DNA from: Phialocephala subalpina
Taxonomy: Eukaryota > Ascomycota > Leotiomycetes > Helotiales > Mollisiaceae
DNA: 64,000 nucleotides
Assembly: GCA_900073065.1 (NCBI GenBank)
Contig: FJOG01000011.1
Span: forward strand, 1,194,882 to 1,258,881
Reading direction: 5' to 3'
A program made the translations under genes and the position numbers. The notes under the pieces are model-generated. The model saw only the letters and a list, made by a program, of their open reading frames with translations. It searched no databases and was not told the DNA's origin. Shown piece by piece: positions 22,301 through 32,772 of the stretch (the stretch's first letter is position 1; each line of letters starts with the position of its first letter).

Positions 22301-23245
22301 AATCATATAGCGCTTATTTCAAATACATGAATCTCGTATTTAAACGTTTCTATTTCTTCGTTATAAAATTTCTTTAAGAGAATATTTGTAAAGACTTATT
22401 TAACGTGTGTTTGTGATAGCTCTACGAAATGGAGTCTCACGCAATGAAGGCTCTTCGCAGAAGGTGTTGTATTTACGAGAATTCTAAGCTAAGGAAACAA
22501 GAGAGTTTAAGGGAACCCTAGTCTTAAGTACATGAAGAGAGCGCGTAGGCAGCCGCGAAGCTCAAGTGAGTCGCGTAGGCAAACGCGAGGTCAGGTGACA
22601 TTCCGCCAGAACTGTCACAGTGTTAATAATATAATTTTCTATTTTGATTTTATTCTATTATAAACTTTCTATCCCTTAATAATATTCTTGTAACTTGAAA
22701 CTCAAATAGAATTAATAATAGTTGATTTGTATAGTTTGTAAGTACTTTTTAGATGCTGCGAATCAAACGGTGGAGCAATTCAATGGGAGACAATCTTATA
22801 ATCTGCGAAAGTCGGAAATATTCTCGGCTTTAGTTGCCTTTTGTGGAGGCGCTGCGCCGCCACCCCCGCCTCACTGTGGCTAAAGTAATCCTGTAGCCTC
22901 AGGCATGACTTTGAAAGCCAGGCACATTACTAAGCAATTAGTTAACTTTTTGAATGCATGTTCAATTATGCATTCGTGCACGGATACACTATTAGGATAT
23001 CACGTGTGAGCTAAGCTAGATCCGTGCGAGGCTGTTAAGCGCCAGCCTGAAATTGGAGCTATTGAAATCGTAAAGTCTTCGAATATTAGCAGAATTTATT
23101 TCAATATTTGCTATATCGTGCAGCGTATAGTGATGCGCTCTTGATCTTATCATTAGCACTAAACCGTCTTTTGATTCGCCTCCTCTTGCATATTCGCAGA
23201 GCCTGATTTGTACGCAACCGTCGCGATGTCGCGACGGATCCTAAA
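22301..23245. other. intergenic, mixed relic sequence
   Basis: No gene is supported. The stretch holds tgacattccgccagaactgtcaca-like sequence near 22600 and a small GC-rich hairpin (gaggcgctgcgccgcc) near 22846. The promoter of the decayed NLR would lie at its right end. Confidence 0.35.
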
Positions 23246-23276
23246 ATGGCTCTAGCGCCAGTCGAAAAACCCCTCC

Positions 23277-26200
23277 ATGGTGGACCCTATGGTAAGCACC
23301 ACCGCGAACACTACCGCGAACACTATCGCGAGCTCCTCTACGATTGCTACCCCACAGAGAAAGACGTTCCCTTTTGGCATTAAGCTGCTCCATAATTCAG
23401 AACACAGCGTGGTCGAGTACGTTAGCTCTTTCAATCGCAGTTATAGGCTTGGTGGCTCAGACTAATTCATACTAAGGATCTTCGAAACTCTTTGACGCTC
23501 ACTAACTTTCTACTTTTCAATACAGTATCGTCTTAATCCACGGACTTATTGGAGACCGCGAGAAGATATAGACAGTAAAGAGTGCCGTTTCTTTATGGCC
23601 TTAATCCTTACTTCCCTCGAAAGTCTTTAACGCTCGCGTTCTCACATTCGGGTACGACGCATACGTTGCAGACTGGCGGGGCATAGTATCGCAGAATAGA
23701 ATCGGGAATTATTTAATGAATTTATTAATTAGTGTCGCAACTTTCAGGGAGGACGATGATACTGCAAGTAGTCTATAGCCCTTTGCTGTTTAGGAAAAGA
23801 ACTAATAATAGTAGAATAATCGCCTTATTATATTTATCTGCTATAGTTTGGGGGGTTTAATATGTGAAGATATAAGTAACGCGATTTATGGGCATACGAC
23901 GTCTTGCTAATATAAATATAGGCTCTATCGGTGGTAGGACGGCGATTAGAACGACATCTTCGGACTATTATCGATTGCATTTGTGGTATTATTTTCCTTG
24001 GCACTTCGCACTATGGCTCTACTTTCGCAAAGTGGGTTGGAATATTGGCCGTTGTGATCGGCGTCTTTAAGTAGACGAATCCGCAGATTCTAGTAGTACT
24101 TGAGAGCGACTTCGAGGTTCTTGCGCGGGTCTAAGATGAGTTCCACATTATAGTCAGGTCACGGAATCAAAAGAGGCTCTAACTAATCGAAACCACTTGC
24201 TTTTTTGAAGAATTACTTTTATTAGGCGTCGGTGTTATGAGTTAAGCAATATACTCTAATCGTTTCCTTGCTAATATCACCGTTTAAGTTGTTTTTAAAG
24301 ATTCCGCTATTTTACCCGGGTATATCCCGATAGGAATACATAGTAACTATATGGATATAACAAAATTCGAGCGTGAAGATGAGCCGGGCTTTATAGCGAT
24401 TGCGGGAGAGCTTCGTCGGTGGATTAAAGAATTGACCGTTTTAAGTAGGTAATAGTATAGTACGCAGTGTAAGTAAATGAGTTTGCAGAAGTGTTGAAAA
24501 TAACTTGATGTAATTCTTTTGGTAGATTCAATACTATTACGATTTCTTTCGTCGTTAATAAAGTTATGTTATGCATTCTTACTCACTTTTATTTAGACTA
24601 ACGTCATTTATTAGTGCAGAAGTCCTCGCCACTAGCTAGGAACTCGTCCTCTCCAAGCTCCTTATTGTAACAAATGCCGCATTCGACTCTTACGCCGAAG
24701 AGTAAAATACACGATACCATTCTAAAACCCGAATCGAACTTTTCGATCAAATACACAAATTGGTGGACGACTTTCACGGCCAATGCATTTTCTGGCTGAA
24801 GGGCATAGCTAGCACGGGCAAATCCACGATTTCCCGCACTGCCGCCCAGTTGTTTGCCAACAAAAGAAAGCTTAGTGCTAGTTTCTTCTTCAAAAAGGGC
24901 GAGCGTGATCGCGGACACGCACGCCTATTTTTCACGACGATTGCTTCCCAATTTATATCCAAAGAGCCCCGCATGGTACCCTTCGTCCGAGAGGCTATCG
25001 ATACCGATCCAACGATTGCTAGTAAAGCCTTAAAAGAGCAGTTCGAGAAGCTTATCTTAAAGCCTCTAGGCAAGCTTACAGGGAATCCAGACAAGCTCAA
25101 GCCGATCGTAATCGTGGTCGATACTTTGGACGAGTGTGAGGAACGCGATGTCAAAGTCATCATAAATATCCTTTCACAAGCGAAGTCCCTGACTTTAGTC
25201 AAGCTAAGCATTTTCGTAACCAGTAGACTTAAGTTGCCGATTCGGCTGGGCTTTAACGATATCAAGGGCAAATACCAGGATACGGCTCTACACGAAATAC
25301 TAGAGCTTATCATCGAGCACGATATCAATGAATTTTTGGACGACGAGCTCGCGAGAATCAGGAATGACTACAACAGCATACTTCCTGAGGACTTGCGACT
25401 ACCGTCAGATTGGCCGGGTGAGAACAATATTAAAATTCTCGTCCATATGGCCATCCCGCTGTTCATTTTTGCTGCAACTATCTACCGCTTCATTAAAGAT
25501 AAAGCTCGATTCAACCCAGCTGGCCAATTGAAGAAGGTCTTGGATTATCACACCAGCGCTAGCGATACTAAGCTTGACAAGCTCGACGCAACGTATCTCC
25601 CAATTCTCAACCAGCTGGTAGCTAGAAGTACTGCAAACGAGAGGACCAGCCGGGTAGAGGAGTTCCGAGAGCTTGTTGGACCGATTATCCTCCTGGCTGA
25701 ACCTCTCTCAGTATTGTCACTCTCTAGAGTTCTTAATATTGCTCCAGAAATCATATTCGGCAGGCTCAAATACCTCCACTCCGTTCTCAGCGTTCCATCA
25801 AAAACAAACGTCCCTGTTAAAATATTCCACCTATCGTTCCGCGACTTCCTCGTCGATCCGACCAAGCGCACTACGAACGAGTTCTAAGTGGACGAGATAG
25901 AGTATCACAAAGAGATTGCCGACCGCTGCCTGCGACTTTTGGATTCAAAGGACTACAACCGCGACTACGACCACCTCAAGAGAGACATCTACAACTTGAA
26001 AATGCCTAGAAAAGCTCGAATCGAGGTCGACGCCAAAACAATACGCGAGTCCCTGCCGCCACATGTTCAATATGCCTATCTATATTGAGTGTATCATCTA
26101 AAACGGAGCAAAAATCGCGTAAAAGATGGCGGCCAAGTCCACCTCTTCCTTAAACGCCACTTCCTTCACTGGCTTGAAGCATTAAGCTTAATGGGAAAGA

Positions 26201-27061
26201 TATCCGAGAGCATCGCTATAATAAGTAGCCTCCATTCGCTTTTAACAGTAAGTCAATTTTTAACGCCAATTCGCCTTATTACGCTAACAGGGCGGTATTT
26301 AGACTAATGAAAGCACGGAAACCACTTGCTTCGTCTCTAACGCAAAGCGCTTCATCCTACAGAATCGAAGGATAATAAATATCGCGCCGCTTCAAACATG
26401 CTCCTCTGCAATTGTCTTTACTCCTACAGAAAGTGTCATAAAAAGCATATTTGAACAGCCGATACCTTGGATTTCCCGGTTGCCGAAAGTGCCACCCGCC
26501 TAAAGTCTAGAGCTTCAGAAGCTCGAAGGCCACAGCGACTGGGTCAACGCCGTCGCATTCTCCACCGACGGCCAGCTACTCGCATCGGCATCTGACGACA
26601 GTACGGTCAGGCTCTGGAACCCGGCCACTGGAGAGCAGGTGCAGAAGCTCGAAGGCCACAGCGGCTCGGTCAGCGCCGTCGCATTCTCCACCGACGGCCA
26701 GCTGCTCGCATCGGCATCTCACGACAGTACGGTCAGGCTCTGGAACCCGGCCACAGGAGAAGAGGTAGAGATACTAGAACAAAGCGTTACTATCTATCAG
26801 CTATGCTTCTCGAGTGACAGCCAGTCTTTAAAGACTGACAAAGGGATTCTGCATCTGCATTCTAGCCAATCTAAAGTACGGTCACTTACGCCAAAATTAA
26901 CAAGTAATATCTTTCTGAATGGGGACTGGGTAGCTCGTAATGGCCGAAATCTACTTTAGCTTCCCCACGACTATCGAGGGAGATGCTCTACTTTAAGAGG
27001 CAGTATTCTGGTTATAAGGCAAAGTTCCGGCCAGGTTCATTTTTTTGAGTTTAGACCATAA
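23277..27061 (+). pseudogene. SesB-like hydrolase - NACHT - WD40 NLR, decayed
   Basis: An N-terminal SesB-like alpha/beta hydrolase is recognisable in pieces: GIKLLHNSEHSVVEY, an intron ending CAATACAG near 23526, IVLIHGLIGDREKI, GIIFLGTSHYGSTFAKWVG near 23990, and GFIAIAGELRRWIKELTVL near 24390. A NACHT domain follows, with a 375-codon open stretch after a TAA: CIFWLKGIASTGKSTISRTA (Walker A), then RARLFFTTIASQ-type sequence and PIVIVVDTLDECEE (Walker B). Two WD40 repeats and the usual tail (LFLNGDWV-type block, then LPHDYRG and SSGQVHFFEF) end at 27061. Such NLRs act in heterokaryon incompatibility. In-frame stops at the positions of Trp or Gln (for example 25885-25887, 26086-26088 and 26957-26959) and frame breaks in the hydrolase show it is dead. 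Confidence 0.82.
26516..26767 (+). repeat. two near-identical WD40 repeat units (126 bp each)
   Basis: The unit starting cagaagctcgaaggccacag occurs at 26516 and 26642, exactly 126 bp (42 codons) apart, with only about ten differences. Each encodes one WD repeat (SAVAFSTDGQLLASASHD type, then VRLWNPATGE). The block is clearly GC-richer than its surroundings. Highly similar WD repeats are the hallmark of fungal HNWD-type NLRs, where repeat number and surface residues vary under selection. Confidence 0.88.
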
Positions 27062-27314
27062 TCAGTTATTGTGTGAAGTTAGGCGGCTATTAAAGTCAAG
27101 GCCCCTATTCCAATCAATGCAATTATGTCAAGTTGGAATACTTTCCTATAGTCAAAGTCACCATATCTTAGAATATATTTTAATATAATCTCTATTTCAT
27201 ACAGGGGCCTGGGGGACGGTCTAAATATATACAATTCATTGGTTTGCCACTGATGATTCTCGAATCTTCTAGAAATTCAAAAATCGAAACTGGTGTCTTT
27301 AGGAGGCATTAAGG

Positions 27315-27633
27315 TTAGACGTAACATTTGGCCGCATTCTGGTACCAGCGAAACATTGAGTTGATAGCCTCCTGAAGCTCAGCGCTGCTTGACTTGTCGA
27401 TATAGCAGGTGTCCACCCAGAAGTATTGTAGGCCATTGTCGGCAGCCTGCTGCGCATAGAATCGGAACTTGTCATAGGCTAGCCTTGCTCTTACCAGTAC
27501 CATCTATCAGGTCTCTAAAGGTAACCTCCTTTGCTCCCCATGTGTGCGAAAGTATAGCAAACCGAGTCTTGTTGCCGAAGTCCTCAATCAGGCTGAACTG
27601 GCCATCGTTGTTGTGTTTCAGAAGTCGCATCAT
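27315..27633 (-). pseudogene. HET-domain fragment with frameshift
   Basis: From the ATG at 27633 the minus strand reads MMRLLKHNNDGQFSLIEDFG, then RFAILSHTWGAKEVTFRDL, the start of a HET (heterokaryon incompatibility) domain. A one-base change near 27480 shifts the frame, after which YDKFRFYAQQAADNGLQYFW, then VDTCYIDKSSSAELQEAINS and MFRWYQNAAKCYV follow. A stop comes immediately after this second HET block (27317-27315). The third block and any C-terminal part are missing, so it is a roughly 105-codon remnant. Confidence 0.8.
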
Positions 27634-28150
27634 TCGATCAGATTCGAGAGGAGAGGGGTTCTCAATGAATATTGAGTCGTAGAGTCGGCATGTATGTGAC
27701 GTTATTGTTGAGTTGGGATGAAGGTTAGATCTAAGCTACGCTAATATCGACTCAGCTAAACGGCAGCCTCGTGGCAGTGGTGCTATCGCTCCGAGAGCAA
27801 AAACGAACCAATCGCTAGCCAGCTATTATAGGAGGCCATGACTGCCTATGTAGACTATTCGACGTTTATGCGCGATTAAGAAATGATTTGTTTTTGTCGT
27901 TGATCTTCCGTAAAATATCTCCGTGTACTCTGAAAACGAATGCCTTCGAAATTTTTATCCGTAGGATAAAATAAGAAGGTTCTTCGAAGAGAGAGAGTGA
28001 GGGGCCTTCGGCGTTTCGTTATTCCGTACCGTGTTTAGTAATATCTTAAAAATCTTGTGGCTTCTAAGCTGGTGGCTTGCCTCGCTGTTTCTCTCTCCAT
28101 TCTTTACCACAACTGAAAAAGCCGACGCCGCCTCGACAACCAAGCACACC
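27634..28150. other. intergenic; promoter of the candidate gasdermin-like gene
   Basis: No gene is seen. The frame of the next gene stays open upstream to about 28031 and would encode a hydrophobic segment, but no ATG occurs there, so it is treated as 5' UTR or promoter. Confidence 0.5.
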
Positions 28151-29011
28151 ATGAAAGGAGACCCAGAGTTCGTCATCCTCAAATACTCAGCCTGGCTCGA
28201 AACCTCCGCATTCGAGTCCCGCATCCTCGGCTCAGTCATCAGGTATCCCCTGAAGCCCTCAAACGAGTACGTCCCCTCTGGCGTATCCCCCCTGCAATAC
28301 AACACATTCGACCTCGTCAAGGGCGCTCTGACCGACTTTGTCCTCGCCAACAAAAACACCACATCCCACGATGCATCCTTGTCCTTGACTTCCATCGCCG
28401 GCTTCGCCTTCAAAGGCAACACCGACGACAGCGTGCACCTGGCCGGCAAGCTGGTCCGGTACAAGCGCCTGCAGCAGCACGGGCAGTTCTGGGCCAAGCT
28501 GAAGGCCGATCAAGCCGTCCGCGACGCGGTTCCCGGGTGGGTGTCACTGCTGAACACGTGGCCGCCGTGCCTGGTAGTGGGCATCATGACCGCCGAGGAC
28601 GTGAAGCTCGACTTCTCGGACGAGGCGTCGCATGATAACAGCGGGCACGCAGAGGTCCCGCTGGCGACGCTGGCGGTCCCAGCCGCGAGCGCGGCTGGAA
28701 ACCTTCTGGGCGGGTCGGACGTGGGGAATTTGAAGGCCAAGGCCGGGGGGAGCCAGAAGGTGGCGAGGGTGTTTAAGGCAAAATCCGGGCAGAGTAGTAT
28801 CTTTGCGCTGGAGCTGCGGATTGTTACGACGGCGTGGATGAGGCAGCGGGAGTTGAAACTCAAAGAGGGTGGGCCGAAGATCAAGCCGGGACGCTTGGCG
28901 GGGGATGAAGATATCTCCGACTCCGAGAGTGAAGATGAGGAACCGCAAACGGTGGAGGATCTGGTCCTTGAGGGGTTTACCGAGAAGGAATATAGTCAGA
29001 TGATTGACTGA
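28151..29011 (+). CDS. candidate gasdermin-like protein (fungal RCD-1/HET-Q1 type), 286 aa
   Basis: A single exon starts at the only ATG of the frame (caagcacaccATGAAAGG). The chain starts DPEFVILKYSAWLETSAF, has a mid-block TWPPCLVVGIMTAEDVKLDF and a block SSIFALELRIVTTAW, and ends in a roughly 50-residue acidic tail (DEDISDSESEDEEPQTVEDL). The length, the alternation of beta-like segments, the P-LVVG-M-T-ED and S-IFALEL-I blocks, and the detachable tail are what I would expect of a fungal gasdermin-like pore former. It lies 392 bp from a convergent subtilisin-like protease gene, the partner arrangement known for het-Q1/het-Q2, in which cleavage of a C-terminal piece of about 5 kDa activates the toxin. 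I cannot confirm the fold. An unrelated fungal family of similar shape is the alternative. Confidence 0.45.
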   Translation: MKGDPEFVILKYSAWLETSAFESRILGSVIRYPLKPSNEYVPSGVSPLQYNTFDLVKGALTDFVLANKNTTSHDASLSLTSIAGFAFKGNTDDSVHLAGKLVRYKRLQQHGQFWAKLKADQAVRDAVPGWVSLLNTWPPCLVVGIMTAEDVKLDFSDEASHDNSGHAEVPLATLAVPAASAAGNLLGGSDVGNLKAKAGGSQKVARVFKAKSGQSSIFALELRIVTTAWMRQRELKLKEGGPKIKPGRLAGDEDISDSESEDEEPQTVEDLVLEGFTEKEYSQMID

Positions 29012-29403
29012 GTGGATTAGATATCTAAATTGAGCAGCGAAAGTGCTTTAATGGGTGGATCTATGATTTATAATGCGATGTAGCGAATGGAGGTCTTCAG
29101 TTGGCAAGTGACGGACACATAGTAGGAGACTTGATAGCGTCAAATATTCGATACAATTATCGTTCGATTAAACAAGATCAATGCTTGACTAGACATGGTA
29201 AAGTGTTAATAAGATCCTCGTTGGGCTAGACACAGGTTTCATAGTGACTGACTACCTATCTTTTGCCGTTTCTGTCCACTACTTGGTTAAATAACAAGCC
29301 GACGTCACGATTTCCACTCATCAGAAGTTTATTGATGGACGGAGAATTTCATCACTGGCTATCTGTCAGATACTTCTCACAATCTTCCTACTTCTTTTTC
29401 TTT
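29012..29403. other. short intergenic between convergent genes
   Basis: This 392-bp stretch lies between the stop codons of the candidate gasdermin-like gene and the protease gene. It is AT-rich and no gene is seen. Confidence 0.6.
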
Positions 29404-32400
29404 CTATCCGAACTTCTGCATGATATCCCCTTGAACCTTCATTGCCTTGTTATACTTGAGGTATCTGGTCGGACTAATCCAATCATACCCATCTATCTTC
29501 TTCGACATCAACTCGAAGATTGTTGCTATACCTTCGGGACTGCATGGCTCTGCAACCCATGGGTGATCTGGCCATCTTTTTCGGATATATCCGATCATGA
29601 ACGCCGCAATGGAGAGGGCCACGGGGGTAGCATATGAACTGCCAGACTTATATTGCAGACCGGCAGCGTCCTCCGGATCTTTGGATGGCCATTTTGGACG
29701 TACGTCTTCGCCCACGGTACAGAAATTCTCGTGACCCTCGGTTCCCGGGCTCTTGTCGGGCACTTTCCCTAGCCATGATGCTGAGTAGACACAAATAACC
29801 CGTTGGTACTTAGCGGGATATGTGCGCGCACCTTCGGCCGCCCCATCGTTAGAGGCAGAGGCGAACACTATGATACCATCATTAAGACATTTATGAATCT
29901 CGGCGCCCATGTTGTCGGGGTAGTGAACACTATCGAAGCCAAAGGAGAGAGAGATCATGTGGACGCCGCCCCAGTTCATTCTTACTTCGAACAGCGCCTT
30001 CCTGACTGTCAGCGTAAGTAGAGTCTGGGTACAAATGGACATATCACCTCTTTAACCTTCTCCCTTTGAATGGCAGTCTTAGAGTCTGTGATTTTCCCGA
30101 TATATAAATCTACATTCTTGGTCAGTTTGAGGATGATGGCGGCAATGTGAGTGCCATGGCCAGTTTCGTCGACCTCTGGGTTGCCACCAATGAATGTGAC
30201 CTTTTTCTTGATCCGCTCGCGATCCTCGGCGTTGAAGTCGGGATGATTAAGGTTGATGCCCGAGTCTAAGATGGCGACTTTCAGCCGTTCCGAGGAGGAG
30301 ATCCGCCCAATTTCGAACCTGGCAAGTAGTTTCTGAAAGTTCCGAAACCATTTGTCTGTTCTCTCCCGCCTTGAAAATGGGTCAGTAAATCGTTTACCTA
30401 CCTCATTGGAGATGGGAGAACTTGCCGAGACTTGGGTGTGTTCGGGTCATCTTCCTCGAGAAGTTCGCCATCTTCCAAGCTTGATAACTCCCAATTAATT
30501 GCAGCACCGCCTTGATTCGGCCTGGATTCCGCAGTGGCGGTGAGTTCTGGTATCAGAATCGAGTCCGAGGATGGAACGTGAACAAAGGACGGGGTTTCCA
30601 GGCCGTTACTCGTGGTAGCCTCGGAATTGAGCAGCTCAGAGTCATCAGAAGGGAGCTCTGTCGAATTGAAAGAGACCGGATCGGGGCTGAAAGTCTCGGG
30701 GTCTTTATCGCGAGACCATGCTTGTCTAAAGAGCCTACCTAGTGGCGCAACAACGTATGTGTACAAGTTATTGCGAATGCAAGCTTGGTCCGTCCCGAGT
30801 TTCCCGATGTCCGGCTTTAAACATATTTCGATCATCTCCTTGACAGCCTGGTATGTATTCCGACGCTCCCACATGGGTGACAAGATGATTCTGCCGGCAT
30901 TGTAGTGGTCGTAATTGTCAATCTGCTGTTCATCTTCGCCGGGAGACTCATCGGACAGATGCTGCTCGATACCTTTCCCGAGCTCGATCTCGAGGAGCAT
31001 GATTCCTAAAGCGAGAATCTTTGGGTAGGAGTGACTCATTGACGGGAACTTCTCAGTGAAATCTTTCTCGGATGACGAGTCGACTTCTTGTACAGGATTA
31101 CCTTGAGTAGGGACCGGTCTAAATTCAGCCGCGAAGAAAGGTTTATGTATCAGGGTGACGATCTCCTGCGGCTCGGGCGAACCGTTTATGCACTCACGCA
31201 TGAAATGGATCGTATGCTTCGTCCAGTCTTTCGTCATCCAATCCGAATCATAGGACTGCCACAATGCTTTCGCAAGTAGGTACGAGAGTAGTATTTTCAG
31301 CTGATCGTGGCCATCTAGTTTGCGCTTTTCAAGCACCGTGGCAAGTGACACACTCGACGCCTTCAGCAGGAAGAGCCGTTTTAAGCGCTCAAACTCGAGA
31401 TATAAACGCTCATAGACGAGGCCATCGTCTGCGGCTTTTAGAATCAGACAGCCATGTACTTCGTGACGAATGAGCTTGCAAAATTCCATGGGGGAGATCT
31501 TGTCGGTGCTGGAGATCTTGTTGCTGCCGAGCCATTGAACCTTCGAAGGCTTGGATGAGCAACTTGATTTCCGTCAGTAGCTCATAAAGATTAGATATGA
31601 AAGGAGCCTGGAGCACCGACCCCTGAAGAAAAACTCGTATCCGGACCTCCTTCCACCTCCATCTATCACCAACTACCTGCGGATGGCGATGTACGAAGAA
31701 CAGGTTGAAAGGGACGCCATCTTTTTCCTCTTTGAGTCTCTCGACGCGTGTCAAAGCCAGGTTGGCTCTGAAAACGCCGCCACAACCATCCATAGGGAGT
31801 GAACAACGGGACAGTGTCGTGTATAGCGCCTCGAGGCAGTCGGGATGTCCGTCATTCTCGGTCGGCTTAGGGTTGAGTATTATGAGATCCGAGAGCGGCG
31901 GCCCACGGGGGCGCTTCTGTGTGTTCGCAAACCTTTTGAATGATGTCTGGAACTTTTCTCGCTCTGCTGGCGCACGCGGATTTGTGCTTTTCGCGAGCTT
32001 TCTGATATTTGTTGTCGCGGCTTGCTGGGAACCGCGGACGAGACGGTCGAGTTGAGTGTAGCTGCTTCGATTGAACGGCTTATTCGGAACCACTTTGACT
32101 GCAGAGGGCCACTGCGAGAGATATAACTCAGATAAAATCCGGGCGAGTTGGGAGGCGGGGAATACTTGCCCCAGCAAGCGTTTCCAGGACGGCGAGAAGC
32201 TTTAGAAGCCTCTTTTCGTCGTTCGAGCCTATGGGGCAGCTGGGCTCATTCCATTCCTTCAGACGGACTTCTACATCTGACAGCAGAGGGGCGAGTGTGG
32301 TGAGGAACGGGTCGGGGTCTCGCACCTGCTTCGCTAGCCTGAGCGACTGGGCTGTCTTCTGAAGCGCTCTGGTCGCCTCAAGCGCGAAGGTTGCGGGGGC

Positions 32401-32436
32401 GGCACCTGCGTCCGCTGTTGGACTACGAGTACGCAT
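29404..32436 (-). CDS. DUF7580-subtilisin-like (S8) protease, frame breaks present
   Basis: From the ATG at 32436, exon 1 leads through a 67-nt intron (GTATTC...CTGCAG, near 32172-32106) into a DUF7580-type region (LLSYLLAKALWQSYDSDWM, then HKPFFAAEF and YPKILALGIMLLEIELG). A subtilase domain follows with the full triad: Asp in VAILDSGINLNHPDF, His in DETGHGTHIAAIIL and Ser in SGSSYATPVA, plus the oxyanion Asn in FASASND. Such proteins are about 900 residues long. The frame changes without a convincing intron near 31540 (one base extra) and at GGG 30414-30416 (one base missing), and the canonical-looking intron 30047-30006 leaves the frame off by one. It is either a decaying gene or a faulty consensus. 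Divergent from the NLR at 32773 and convergent with the candidate gasdermin. Confidence 0.75.
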
Positions 32437-32772
32437 GAGTCTCGACGGGACGGGTCACCACCTTGGCACCGCAAAAGGACGGGGTGCTAGTATGAGGAGA
32501 AAGGTGAAGCTGAAGTTCGTGATGTCCCCTCTGCTCCGAGCCGAGCAGCTCAGCTCAGCTCAGCTCAGTCACGCAGCCTGCAGCCTGCAGCCTGATGACC
32601 AACCCCAACCCCACCCCCACCACGTCAAGGAGGGAGATATGGCTCGTGCCGTGCTGTGCATCCATAAGGTAATCCACTTGAAGCCGCACCGCTGACCTAG
32701 CTTCGACCTTTCACTCTTGCTGCCAGAGATACCTTCCTTAAGACTCGACCGTCCGTTCGTTCCATCCATAAG
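32437..32772. promoter_or_regulatory. divergent promoter region with microsatellites
   Basis: This 336-bp region is shared by the protease gene (minus) and the NLR gene (plus). It contains an agctc pentamer array near 32547-32570 followed by three gcagcct heptamers (32574-32594) and a C-rich tract. Shared control of the two genes is possible but not shown by the sequence. Confidence 0.5.

Noticed and set aside
28031..28150. Hydrophobic N-terminal extension (signal peptide or membrane anchor) of the candidate gasdermin-like protein
   Set aside because: The frame is open upstream, but the only in-frame ATG is at 28151; the hydrophobic stretch would need a non-ATG start.
30387..30430. A 32-nt micro-intron (GTAGGT...TTCAAG) in the protease gene
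   Set aside because: It is too short between donor and branch for splicing, and its sequence reads as good protein (EVGKRFTDPFSRRERTDK) in the next frame. A one-base deletion in GGG is simpler.
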